From Campylobacter sp. RM6914 (lineage in GTDB: Bacteria > Campylobacterota > Campylobacteria > Campylobacterales > Campylobacteraceae): a stretch of 64,000 nucleotides of DNA. This document shows positions 20,570 through 32,848 of the stretch, in pieces; positions within the stretch are counted from its first letter, which is position 1; each line of letters opens with the position of its first letter. The position numbers were made by a program, and so were the translations under genes. The stretch is from positions 1,612,001-1,676,000 of the forward strand of contig NZ_CP012545.1 of NCBI RefSeq assembly GCF_004803835.1, written 5' to 3'. The notes beneath the pieces were generated by a model. That model was not told the DNA's origin and ran no database searches. It was given only the letters and a program-made list of their open reading frames with translations.

Positions 20570-20633
20570 TGTTATCCTTAATTTAGTTTTTGGAATTATA
20601 ACAAAGAAAGTTAAAAAGAGGGTATAAAAGCAA

Positions 20634-20660
20634 AAGCCCCCTTGGGGGAAATGGGGGCTT
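20634..20660 (-). terminator. GC-rich terminator after the esterase unit
   Basis: Perfect 8-bp stem AAGCCCCC / GGGGGCTT (20634-20641 and 20653-20660). On the minus strand it is followed by TTGCTTTTATA, a T-rich run. It would end transcripts from the esterase and the small ORF behind it. Confidence 0.65.
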
Positions 20661-20684
20661 AATTGCTACAAAAAGGAGGTTTTC

Positions 20685-20801
20685 TTATTCGGACAAGGAA
20701 ATAATACTATCTTGGTCTAAATTTAAAAACAACTTATTGTTAATAAAACATAATATGTCCGATTTTACTTTTGAAATTTCCAATTTATCCATCGCATTCA
20801 T
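20685..20801 (-). CDS. Possible small protein of 38 residues behind the esterase
   Basis: An open frame from ATG 20801 to TAA at 20685-20687, starting 10 bases after the esterase stop and ending just before the terminator. The peptide (MNAMDKLEISKVK... ending IISLSE) has a soluble, amphipathic helical composition unlike random AT-rich DNA, and slightly recalls the first helix of acyl carrier proteins. No good ribosome site is visible, so translation would depend on coupling to the esterase. Reality uncertain. Confidence 0.35.
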   Translation of the reverse strand: MNAMDKLEISKVKSDILCFINNKLFLNLDQDSIISLSE

Positions 20802-20811
20802 GTTTGTAAAT

Positions 20812-21792
20812 TTATCTCTTTAAATTTTCATCTAAAAATTTAATGATGATATTTGAAATTTCATCCTGCACCCACTCGACTCCACCGTGATCCGCGCCCT
20901 TTATGATATAAAGCTTGCTTTGCACTCCTGCTTTTAGCAAAGCTTCATGCATGAGTTCTGACTGATTTGGCGACACACGCCTATCTTTATCTCCGACCAT
21001 TATAAGAAAAGGCGGTGTGTTTTTATTTATATAAGTTATTGGATTAGCAGCGGTTGCGCGTTTAGGATATTGAAGTATACTGCCGCTGGTTCTTGAATTT
21101 GTAGCCATACCGTTTAGCCATATAGCCTCAGGTGCGCTGGCTGAGTAATGCTCTTCTTCAAGCTCTTTTTCATATCCGTATCCGATTTTATTAAGGTCAG
21201 ATAAGCCGTATATATCAATAACCGCTTTAACATCACTTTTTTGATCTAAATTTTCGCCATCTTCAAATTCTTTTAGTCCATTTGTAGTGCCGGTTATCGC
21301 GGCTAAATATCCACCCGCAGAATTGCCCATAACAGCTATATGCTCCGGATCTATGCCAAAACACTTGTGGTTCGCTCGTAAAAACCTAATAGCGCTTTTC
21401 ACATCCATCAATGGCTTGGGAAATGTTACTTCTGGGGCAACGCGATACTCGATACTTGCCACAACATATCCTGCCTCGGCTAATGCCATACGGTTTTGCA
21501 AAAATTTAGATTTGTTTGAAGACACAAACCCGCCTCCCGGCACAAACACAACAGTCGGTAAAAGCTCCTTACTAACAGGCTTAATTATATCCATCTCGAG
21601 AGCTTTGTTCTTATATCCGTAAATCGGAGGCTGTGCATAAACTAAATTTGATATCATTTCAATTTCTGATTTTTCTATCTTAACATCTATAACTTCGGTA
21701 TCTTTGTGATTTATGGATAGCGTTTGCGCATTAAGTGACAAACAAGGCATCATCACAACAAACAACATTAAACATTTTAAATACGACTTCAT
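20812..21792 (-). CDS. Secreted alpha/beta-hydrolase (HSL/BD-FAE-like esterase)
   Basis: 326 residues with a signal peptide (about 1-22). The oxyanion segment VPGGGF (about 84), the nucleophile elbow GNSAGG (about 155), an acid in GDKDRRVSP (about 270) and the His in KGADHGG (about 300) give the Ser-Asp-His triad of carboxylesterases. It probably acts on esters in the periplasm or outside the cell; the substrate is unknown. AAGGAG precedes the ATG. A G10 tract lies about 135 bases upstream on the coding strand. Its sequence is unlike the core genes around it, and horizontal transfer is possible but unproven. Confidence 0.85.
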   Translation of the reverse strand: MKSYLKCLMLFVVMMPCLSLNAQTLSINHKDTEVIDVKIEKSEIEMISNLVYAQPPIYGYKNKALEMDIIKPVSKELLPTVVFVPGGGFVSSNKSKFLQNRMALAEAGYVVASIEYRVAPEVTFPKPLMDVKSAIRFLRANHKCFGIDPEHIAVMGNSAGGYLAAITGTTNGLKEFEDGENLDQKSDVKAVIDIYGLSDLNKIGYGYEKELEEEHYSASAPEAIWLNGMATNSRTSGSILQYPKRATAANPITYINKNTPPFLIMVGDKDRRVSPNQSELMHEALLKAGVQSKLYIIKGADHGGVEWVQDEISNIIIKFLDENLKR

Positions 21793-21900
21793 TTCATCTC
21801 CTTACATTAAATTATATTTATGTTTATCTTTTTAGCTAAACCTTTTTACTATATAACCAAATTTACTTAACCCACCCCACAAACCATAAAAATACCTAAA

Positions 21901-22101
21901 CTATATATCTGTCTTATTTGTTTTATCCCCCCCCCCACATAACCCATAAGAGAAATACCTTTTTACCGTCTCTCTTATAATCTCTCTTATAATCTTGCCT
22001 CTTTCTAATCTCTTTATAATTACGCACTTGCTCATAACTACATAGCATATAGCCATTAAAAGCCTTAGACTTCTAGCACATCTAAAAATACTTAATGCCA
22101 T
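21901..22101 (-). CDS. Doubtful 66-codon ORF crossing the G10 tract
   Basis: An open frame reading through the G10 run near its end (GLCGGGDK). Losing one G would replace the last residues with a tail of about 19 residues that ends before the esterase; losing two or gaining one stops the frame at once. It also reads through a tandem 12-base repeat as IIRE twice. No homology or good ribosome site is recognised. It may be a phase-variable remnant or non-coding. Confidence 0.2.
   Translation of the reverse strand: MALSIFRCARSLRLLMAICYVVMSKCVIIKRLERGKIIREIIRETVKRYFSYGLCGGGDKTNKTDI
21927..21936 (-). repeat. Homopolymer of ten G (minus strand), phase-variation type
   Basis: Ten C on the plus strand, ten G on the strand of the esterase. 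Runs of 8-12 G are the typical slipped-strand phase-variation tracts of Campylobacter. This is the only such tract noticed in the window. It lies upstream of the esterase, not inside it. Confidence 0.85.
21971..21994. repeat. Two tandem copies of a 12-base unit
   Basis: TCTCTTATAATC is repeated exactly at 21971-21982 and 21983-21994, about 35 bases from the G10 tract. Each unit contains TTATAA-type sequence. Confidence 0.8.
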
Positions 22102-22502
22102 TGTTAAACCCAGGTAAATATCTTGCGCAAATAAATAAAAACAAGGATAAATAAATTTAGACCCTCTTTTTATTTATTTATTTATTTAAGTGTAAAGCCT
22201 TATTTACTTTGATGATATATGGTATTGACTTCATGATTAAATTTATTAAACTATAAAAACCTTACATATGCCATCTCTAGTAACTAGGCACTGTTTATTA
22301 AGCGGTATTTTTTAAAGACTAGTGATATAAAAGAGAAACATAAAGATTAGCACTAAAAAAGCAAAGAGCTAAGCAATTTATGATTTTTCCTGCTTTTATT
22401 TATCTCTTGCTTTTGTCCTACTTTAAATTTCTCTATTTTATTATAATGTTTTGTGTATTTATTTTACTCTTAATCTACTTATTTTGTTTAAGCTTTATGC
22501 TC

Positions 22503-22952
22503 TTACTTACTTATTTCCTCTTTGGCCTTCTCTTTTACCTTATCCTTGGCACTGCTTTTAATATCTTTTATCTCACTGCCTTTCTTGCTTGCATTATCTT
22601 TTGTCTTACCGGTTTTATTGTTAATATCCTCTTTTAGCTCTTTAGTCTTTTTGGCTGACTTATCTTTTATCTCTTTTACCTTAGGTTGCACTGTCGTCTT
22701 ACCAGATACTGATATATCATCTTTTAAATTCTCATATGTCTTATCGCCTATGCCACTAATGTTTTTAATATCCTCTATAGAGTTAAATTTATTAGCCTTT
22801 CTATACTCTATAATAGCCTCGGCCTTACTCTCGCCTATACCGTTTAAACTCATTAGTTCATCTTTGGTGGCCGTATTTAAATTTATAACGGCAAATGCCT
22901 GAGTAGCTAGTAGCGCTAAAGATAGTAGAGTTGATTTAAAAGATAGTTTCAT
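22503..22952 (-). CDS. ComEA-like helix-hairpin-helix DNA-binding protein with Lys-rich tail
   Basis: 149 residues: a signal peptide (about 1-20, ending AFA), two helix-hairpin-helix motifs in NLNTATKDELMSLNGIGESKA and EDIKNISGIGDKTYENLK (about 24-77), then a ~70-residue Lys/Glu/Asp-rich tail with repeated KExKDKxxKK patterns. The first part matches C. jejuni Cj0011c (about 79 residues), a non-specific DNA-binding protein needed for natural transformation. The tail has no counterpart in that protein as I know it. DNA uptake in the periplasm is the likely role. Confidence 0.85.
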   Translation of the reverse strand: MKLSFKSTLLSLALLATQAFAVINLNTATKDELMSLNGIGESKAEAIIEYRKANKFNSIEDIKNISGIGDKTYENLKDDISVSGKTTVQPKVKEIKDKSAKKTKELKEDINNKTGKTKDNASKKGSEIKDIKSSAKDKVKEKAKEEISK

Positions 22953-23795
22953 TGTTTTCCTTTGATTTAAGATTGAATTTGATTATAACTTAGTAGGGTA
23001 AACGCTTGTTTTACAATACATATAAAGAATAAATTTAATATAAAAAATATGAATATCTAAGATGGGAAATTTATGTTTACCACACCGCTCTTTTAGTTTT
23101 GAAAAAGCTCTCACTTATCTATATTTACCGCTAAATTTAACTAGATACTTTTTAGCATTTGTTTGCCGTTAAAATTCTTATTTGTTTAAAATATATACAC
23201 AAGCTTACTTTTGGATTTATATTATTTATGATATTTTACCTGTCTTTATATTTATACAAATATATTTCAATTTTCTCTAAATTTAGCCTCTAAAATTCCA
23301 CGAGGTATTATATACTTATTTTTAACTTCACTGCGTTAGTTGCTTTTAGAGAACATAAGTAAAACCATAAATTAAAACTCATTGTTTAGAGCTTAAGTTA
23401 AATTAAGCCTAATTTTATACACAAGAAGAAAAACATACACGAAAAATAAAAACAAGCTATCTATTTATCACACCATAGCTTTGGATAACTCCTGTCACAT
23501 CTAAAGAAGAGTATATAGCATTCATTAAGACCGCCAAGGTTAAATTTATAAGAGCAAAAGATAGTAGACACAAAAGTAATCCGTCTATCACAATAAAACA
23601 AAGATAACAATAAAGATAATAAAGAGAAAGAAAAACCACAATAAATAAAAAGCAGTATCATAAAAGATATAAAGCATTAAAGATAGATGTTTTAATTATA
23701 TGTTTATATAAGTTAAAATCTTAGTTGGTTTAGATCTAATATTAGGTAGTTTAAGATTTTGTATTTGGATAATAAGTAGTAGAATAATTAACAAA
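22953..23795. other. AT-rich gap downstream of the rRNA operon
   Basis: About 840 bases between comEA and the 5S gene with no recognised gene. Two overlapping minus-strand frames at 23457-23661 read as hydrophobic peptides. One of them ends in INLTLAVLMNAIYSSLDVTG, which looks more protein-like than its surroundings and could be a remnant, but no family is recognised. No clear 5S-distal terminator hairpin was identified. Confidence 0.5.
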
Positions 23796-23912
23796 GCTCG
23801 CAGCGACTTACTTTCCCGACATCCCAGTAAGGGAGAGTATCATCAGCCAGGACGAGCTTAGCTTCTTGGTTCGAGATGGAGCAAGGCGTTTCCTCGTCTG
23901 TATAGCCACGAG
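23796..23912 (-). rRNA. rrf: 5S ribosomal RNA
   Basis: About 117 bases. The minus strand contains the conserved 5S core GAAACGCCTTGCTCCAT, CCGAAC-like loop (TCGAACCAAGAAGCTAAG) and GGGATGTCGGGAAAGTA. The 5' and 3' ends (CTCGTGGCTA... / ...GTCGCTGCGAGC) can pair. Ends are estimated to within a few bases. Confidence 0.92.
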
Positions 23913-23957
23913 CAGTGTTAAATAAAGGATTAGTGATTAATCTCTTATTTAACACTG
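23913..23957 (-). other. Spacer hairpin between 23S and 5S rRNA
   Basis: Perfect 13-bp inverted repeat CAGTGTTAAATAA (23913-23925) / TTATTTAACACTG (23945-23957) directly against the 5S 5' end. Probably an RNA processing stem for 5S release. Confidence 0.6.
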
Positions 23958-24040
23958 TAGTGATATTTTGTTAAGAGTAAAGCATGTTTATAAAAACATT
24001 CTTCTTACTAAGGTTTTATCCTTAACAAGGAAGTGATGCT

Positions 24041-26950
<2,910 letters not shown>

Positions 26951-27469
26951 TTTTAGTATATATTATATTCTAATTCGCATCACTTCCTTGCTAAAGATAA
27001 CCACCTATACTTCGCAAAGTAGCAAAGCTACTTTTTACGACAAGGAGTATAAATACTCCCTTGACCCACCTAAAGCACACCGCTTCTTACTGAAGCGCCG
27101 TAAATTTAGAATCAAGCTTTATAGTTTTTAGTTATTACATCTAGTATCTTAAACTCCAAGACGGAAAGCATTGACAGATAGTATAGATAAGTTTTAAATC
27201 CTATAGTATCTTGTGATGTCAAACTTCTGCAATTTAATGCAATGAGTTTAGATATCTAAATCTTTAACAAGTCCTGTAAAATTGTTTTTATTAAAACTTG
27301 CTTGTGACTCTTAACAATAATAAATAAAAGAACATTAGATTAAAAAATCTAAATCAAATTTTTGAAATTTAAAAACTTGATTTAGATTTCATAAGCCGAT
27401 AAACTATTTAAGCACAATCTATTAAATTGGGGATGTGATTATAGCTAATAAATCTTATAATAATCTTTA
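26951..27469 (-). other. tRNA-Ile to 23S internal spacer
   Basis: About 520 bases of transcribed spacer without a gene. It contains one arm of the 23S processing stem (26977-26994) and small hairpins AAGTAGC/GCTACTT (27017-27033) and GGAGTA/TACTCC (27044-27059). No third tRNA is present. Confidence 0.7.
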
Positions 27470-27546
27470 TGGTGGGCCTAACAAGACTTGAACTTGTGAC
27501 CTCACCCTTATCAGGGGTGCACTCTAACCAGCTGAGCTATAGGCCC
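27470..27546 (-). tRNA. tRNA-Ile (GAT)
   Basis: Minus-strand cloverleaf starting GGGCCTATAGCTCAGC, anticodon loop CTGATAA with anticodon GAT, T-arm GTTCAAGTC, acceptor TAGGCCC and encoded CCA. It sits in the 16S-23S spacer downstream of tRNA-Ala. Confidence 0.97.
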
Positions 27547-27562
27547 TCTTTAATAAAAAATC

Positions 27563-27638
27563 TGGTGGAGAATAGCGGGATCGAACCGCTGACCTCCTGC
27601 GTGCAAAGCAGGCGCTCTCCCAGCTGAGCTAATTCCCC
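27563..27638 (-). tRNA. tRNA-Ala (TGC)
   Basis: Minus-strand cloverleaf starting GGGGAATTAGCTCAGC, anticodon loop TTTGCAC with anticodon TGC, T-arm GGTTCGATCC and encoded CCA. It is the first tRNA after 16S in the operon, the usual Campylobacter order. Confidence 0.97.
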
Positions 27639-27686
27639 ATATTATCTATCTAATCTAAAACTAGAAAGATAAATCTTTATTAGCCG

Positions 27687-27720
27687 TCAATCTTTCAAAA
27701 CTAAACAAGGATCGATTGAG
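27687..27720 (-). repeat. 3' arm of the 16S processing stem
   Basis: 34 bases that are a near-perfect inverted copy of 29382-29416 on the other side of 16S. Together they can form the long duplex that RNase III cuts to release pre-16S. Confidence 0.75.
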
Positions 27721-27795
27721 TAAATACTAAGGTTAGTTAGTATTTAAATTTTCCTTTGATGAATATCTTGTGAGAGAATATTCATTGTACTCTAG

Positions 27796-29306
<1,511 letters not shown>

Positions 29307-29381
29307 ATTTATATGAAGTTTTTAATCTAAAAACTTTTGTTTTTTATTTATTAGTTTTAGTTTGCTAAGATAGCAAACTGG

Positions 29382-29416
29382 CTCAATCGATCACTTGTTT
29401 AGATTTCAAAGATTGA
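29382..29416 (-). repeat. 5' arm of the 16S processing stem
   Basis: 35 bases complementary to 27687-27720 with only a few mismatches and one bulge. It flanks 16S about 75 bases from its 5' end. Confidence 0.75.
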
Positions 29417-29517
29417 CTAATAGTTTAACATTAATAATTTAAAAGAACAACGATAAAAAGGAAAGCTTTATTAACTCAAGAAGGTTAAAAGTGGTTTCTC
29501 TCAACTCGTGAGCTGGA

Positions 29518-29523
29518 ATTATA
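29518..29523 (-). promoter_or_regulatory. Candidate -10 of the rRNA operon promoter
   Basis: A consensus TATAAT on the minus strand, about 210 bases before the 16S 5' end, followed by a GC-richer discriminator (TCCAGCTCACGAG). Upstream is a T-rich tract with no obvious -35. It lies downstream of tRNA-Ser, so that tRNA is probably a separate transcript. Confidence 0.55.
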
Positions 29524-29783
29524 CAGGCATGATGCTTAAAGAAAGATTAAAAAGAGAGGGGAGATTGAAAAAAGTTGGGAAAAATTTAGAATGGGAAATT
29601 TTAGAGGAAAGATAGTGGGGTGTGCTTACATTATTATAGTGTAATTTCCATTCATATTACAAAAACCATTACATAATAATCATAAATCATCAAACAATTG
29701 ACGTTTAAACCTCAAAAACATTAACTCTTAACACAAACCAACAATAAATATTGAGAAAGAAATATAAGAAAAGAATAAATCAC

Positions 29784-29871
29784 TGGCGGATAGAGAGAGA
29801 TTCGAACTCTCGGTGAGTTGCCCCACACACGCGTTCCAGGCGTGCTCCTTAAACCGCTCGGACATCTACCC
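29784..29871 (-). tRNA. tRNA-Ser (GGA)
   Basis: 88 bases with a long variable arm, as expected for serine. Acceptor GGGTAGA pairs with TCTATCC, anticodon loop CTGGAAC has anticodon GGA, T-arm GTTCGAATC, encoded CCA. It stands alone between the rRNA operon and the divergent iron-uptake operon. No integrase or attachment repeat was seen beside it. Confidence 0.96.
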
Positions 29872-30085
29872 TTATTTGAAGAGATGTATTATATCAAATT
29901 TTATAAGCAAAATGTTGTCTTAAAATCGATTTCATATATTTTTATATTTAAAATGAAACTAATTTTTGTTTAAACTAGATATATCCATAATGTATTAATT
30001 ATAAATATTTCAACAAGATCGGTATTTAATATGAAAATAAAGTAATAAGTTTGTAAATAAAAATATTTTTTAATTAAATAAATGT

Positions 30086-30091
30086 TATAAT
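30086..30091 (+). promoter_or_regulatory. Candidate extended -10 of the iron-uptake operon
   Basis: TGT-TATAAT lies 28 bases before the TTG start of the first permease gene. The surrounding DNA is very AT-rich; a Fur operator is expected here by analogy with C. jejuni ceu genes but no clear Fur box could be picked out by eye. Confidence 0.5.
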
Positions 30092-30118
30092 CACTTTCAA
30101 AAATATTTAGGGAAAAAT

Positions 30119-31123
30119 TTGCATTCTACTATTATTCTTGCTCTTTTACTTATTATACTTGGTATTTTTTCATTATTTGTCGGCGTGCTTGATGTGCAAA
30201 TAGAAGGGATTTTAAAAGGTGATACGCAGCAGATACATACTCTGTTAGCATCACGCCTACCACGTCTTTTAGCCATAGTTTGCACCGGAGTTGGTTTGAG
30301 TGTAGCAGGTCTTATCATGCAGCAACTTTGCATGAATAAATTCGTCTCTCCGACCACTGGCGGCACGATCGCCTCGGCACAACTTGGGATATTGATAGCC
30401 CTTATCTTTATGCCGGACTCCACGCTTTACTCAAGAGCATTTTTTGCATTTTTAACCGCAATGGTAGGAACATGGATATATGTGGCTTTTATACAAACTA
30501 TCAAATTTAAAGATACCGTTATGGTGGCACTTGTGGGAATAATGTTTAGCTACGTAATAGGTGGTATCACAAATTTTATCGCCTTTAAATACGATATGGT
30601 GCAAGTGCTTTCTACCTGGCTTACGGGTAGTTTTTCCCTCATACTTAGAGGCAGGTACGAGATAGTTTATATGGTAGTTCCGCTTGTCTTTGTGGCGTTT
30701 TTATTTGCAAACCACTTTAATATCGTCGGCATGGGAAGGGATTTCTCTAAAAATTTAGGCGTTCCTTATAATGTTGTGCTGTTTTTTGGACTAAGCATAG
30801 CTTCGATGCTTACCGCTTGTATCGTGGTGGTTGTGGGCACTATCTCATATATCGGTTTAATTGTGCCAAATTTGGTAACGATGTTTAAGGGCGATAAACT
30901 TCAAGGAACTCTGCTTGATACTGCTCTTTTTGGAGCTGTCTTTGTGCTTATTTGCGATCTCATCGGACGCGCACTTATCTCACCCTACGAACTTCCCATA
31001 GAGCTTATTGCCGGGATTGTAGGAAGTGCGATATTTATCGGACTTTTGATCTTTAAACTAAAAACTCCAAGAAAGCGTGTAAGACTAGCTGCAGGCAAAA
31101 CACAAGAAAGTTGCCAAAAATGA
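30119..31123 (+). CDS. ceuB: Ferric-siderophore ABC transporter permease, CeuB-like
   Basis: 334 residues, FecCD family, about nine membrane segments. The early LASRLPRLLAIVCTGVGLSVAG and later GTISYIGLIVPNLV stretches are the standard FecCD signatures, the second being the coupling region that meets the ATPase. The start is TTG with AGGGA upstream. The gene overlaps the second permease by 13 bases. It belongs to the CeuBCDE/VctPDGC group for catecholate-type siderophores; the exact ligand is inferred. Confidence 0.85.
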   Translation: MHSTIILALLLIILGIFSLFVGVLDVQIEGILKGDTQQIHTLLASRLPRLLAIVCTGVGLSVAGLIMQQLCMNKFVSPTTGGTIASAQLGILIALIFMPDSTLYSRAFFAFLTAMVGTWIYVAFIQTIKFKDTVMVALVGIMFSYVIGGITNFIAFKYDMVQVLSTWLTGSFSLILRGRYEIVYMVVPLVFVAFLFANHFNIVGMGRDFSKNLGVPYNVVLFFGLSIASMLTACIVVVVGTISYIGLIVPNLVTMFKGDKLQGTLLDTALFGAVFVLICDLIGRALISPYELPIELIAGIVGSAIFIGLLIFKLKTPRKRVRLAAGKTQESCQK

Positions 31124-32082
31124 AAGCTCTAGCTCATAAAAAACGCATTTTAATTCTTGTCCTGGCTACGATGATCTTTTGGGCATTTTATTTATTTTAT
31201 GATATAAATTTTAAATTTTTTGAATACTATATGAGTATACGACTGCCAAAATTGGGTGCTATCCTGATTACTGCATTTTGCATAGGTGCAGCAACTCTTG
31301 TTTTTCAAACTATCATTAACAACACGATAGTAACACCTTGTCTACTTGGGATGAACTCACTTTATCTTGTCATCCATACCACGATTGTGTTTTTTCTTGG
31401 TTCGACAAGCGTCTTTGCAAGTAACAAATACATAAGCTTTTTTTGCGACCTTGTGCTTATGGGCACTATGGCTACGATAATTTATAGCTATTTGTTTCGC
31501 GTAACTAAATTTAATGTTTTATACGTTTTACTTGCAGGAACCGTTATGGCGACCTTTTTTCTATCGCTTCAAAGCACGATGGTTCGCATAATGGATCCAA
31601 ACGAATACGAAACGCTTTTGGCGACCTTGGTTGCTAGTTTTAGCCACGTAAATGCCGACATTTTAGGCATTGCTTTTATTTTGGTTGTTTTTCTAACGCT
31701 TTTTTACAAAAAAGAGCTTGAGGTACTTGACGTGATAGCTCTAGGCAAAGAGCGAGCCATAAATTTAGGCGTTGACTACGACCGCGTCATATCAAAATTA
31801 CTACTTGGCGTTACGCTCTTTATAGCTATAGCTACTGCTCTTGTCGGACCTATATCATTCTTAGGTCTTATAATCGCAAATTTAGCAAGACAAATTTTAA
31901 AAACATATAAACACTCCTATCTAACTCTAGCTGCGGCGCTTGTGGGCATGATAGTTTTGGTTTGTGGGCAGTTGATAGTTGAGCGAATTTTTGACCTTGC
32001 GATACCGATCTCGGTATTTGTAAATATCGCGGGAGGAATTTATTTCTTATATCTTTTACTGGCAAACAAAGGAAATCAATGA
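31111..32082 (+). CDS. ceuC: Ferric-siderophore ABC transporter permease, CeuC-like
   Basis: 323 residues, second FecCD-type permease with about nine membrane segments. SIRLPKLGAILITAFCIGAA near residue 40 and GPISFLGLIIANLARQ near 245 mirror the motifs of the first permease, so the pair forms the heterodimeric channel. The stop overlaps the ATPase start (ATGA at 32079). Confidence 0.85.
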   Translation: MPKMKALAHKKRILILVLATMIFWAFYLFYDINFKFFEYYMSIRLPKLGAILITAFCIGAATLVFQTIINNTIVTPCLLGMNSLYLVIHTTIVFFLGSTSVFASNKYISFFCDLVLMGTMATIIYSYLFRVTKFNVLYVLLAGTVMATFFLSLQSTMVRIMDPNEYETLLATLVASFSHVNADILGIAFILVVFLTLFYKKELEVLDVIALGKERAINLGVDYDRVISKLLLGVTLFIAIATALVGPISFLGLIIANLARQILKTYKHSYLTLAAALVGMIVLVCGQLIVERIFDLAIPISVFVNIAGGIYFLYLLLANKGNQ

Positions 32083-32831
32083 AAATCAGAAATTTAATCA
32101 AAAAATACGGCGATACGAGCGTCGTAGACGATGTTAGCCTTGATATACATCGCGGCAAGATAACATCTTTTATAGGTCCAAATGGTGCCGGTAAATCAAC
32201 CATAATGCACATGATCTCACGTCTTATACCAAGCGACGGAGGAGAAATTTTACTTGACGGCAAAAATTTAAGTCACTATAAAAGCAAAGAGCTGGCTAAA
32301 CACTTGGCGATATTAACGCAAAGCAACAATTTAGCGATGAAACTTACAGTTAGAGAGCTTGTGAGCTTCGGGAGATTTCCATATAGTGGCTCAAAACTAA
32401 CCAAACAAGATATAGATATCGTAGATGACGCACTTTTAAAAATGCAATTAATGGAATTTGAAGATAGGTTTTTAGACGAACTTTCCGGAGGACAGCGCCA
32501 ACGAGCCTTTATAGCTATGATAATTGCACAAGATACAGAATTTGTCTTGCTTGACGAGCCGACAAACAACCTTGACATCTATCACTCGATCCAGATGATG
32601 AAAAATATCAAATTTTTATCTACAAATTTAGGCAAAACAGTGATCATCGTGCTTCACGAGCTAAATTTAGCGGCGTTTTATTCGGATTATATCTGCGCTT
32701 TTAAAGACGGCAAGCTGGTCAAACATGCCCCGACAAATGAGATCATCACAAAAGAGAATTTGGCTGAAATTTATAACGTGGACTTTGAAATTTTAGACAT
32801 CCACGGCAAACCGTTATCGATTTATTTTTAA
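32079..32831 (+). CDS. ceuD: Ferric-siderophore ABC transporter ATPase, CeuD-like
   Basis: 250 residues. Walker A GPNGAGKST near 33-41, signature LSGGQRQRAF near 135, Walker B FVLLDEPTNNLD near 155-166 and switch His in VLHELN near 190. It energises import through the two permeases. Overlap upstream and a 17-base gap downstream keep it in the operon. Confidence 0.9.
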   Translation: MKIRNLIKKYGDTSVVDDVSLDIHRGKITSFIGPNGAGKSTIMHMISRLIPSDGGEILLDGKNLSHYKSKELAKHLAILTQSNNLAMKLTVRELVSFGRFPYSGSKLTKQDIDIVDDALLKMQLMEFEDRFLDELSGGQRQRAFIAMIIAQDTEFVLLDEPTNNLDIYHSIQMMKNIKFLSTNLGKTVIIVLHELNLAAFYSDYICAFKDGKLVKHAPTNEIITKENLAEIYNVDFEILDIHGKPLSIYF

Positions 32832-32848
32832 TTTTTTAAGGAGTATGT

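Larger units (their letters stand above)
21793..22502. other. Long AT-rich gap between esterase and comEA
   Basis: About 700 bases with no recognised gene. It holds the G10 tract, a 12-base tandem repeat, a weak 66-codon frame on the minus strand (21901-22101) and a (TATT)4 run at 22171-22186. Plus-strand frames here are hydrophobic low-complexity readings of AT-rich DNA. Confidence 0.6.
29307..29783 (-). other. rRNA leader and upstream gap
   Basis: About 480 bases between 16S and tRNA-Ser. It holds the 5' arm of the 16S processing stem (29382-29416), a candidate rRNA promoter at 29518-29523 and an AT-rich region upstream. No gene is seen. Confidence 0.65.

Noticed and set aside
22171-22186. 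(TATT)4 tetranucleotide repeat as a phase switch
   Set aside because: Short, in AT-rich non-coding DNA and not near a gene start.
22380-22637. 85-codon hydrophobic frame on the plus strand
   Set aside because: It is antisense to the comEA tail; the Phe/Leu/Ile-rich reading is the complement of Lys/Glu codons.
29784-29871. tRNA-Ser as an integration site for a genomic island
   Set aside because: No integrase gene or repeated tRNA end was seen; the neighbouring ceu genes are ordinary for Campylobacter.
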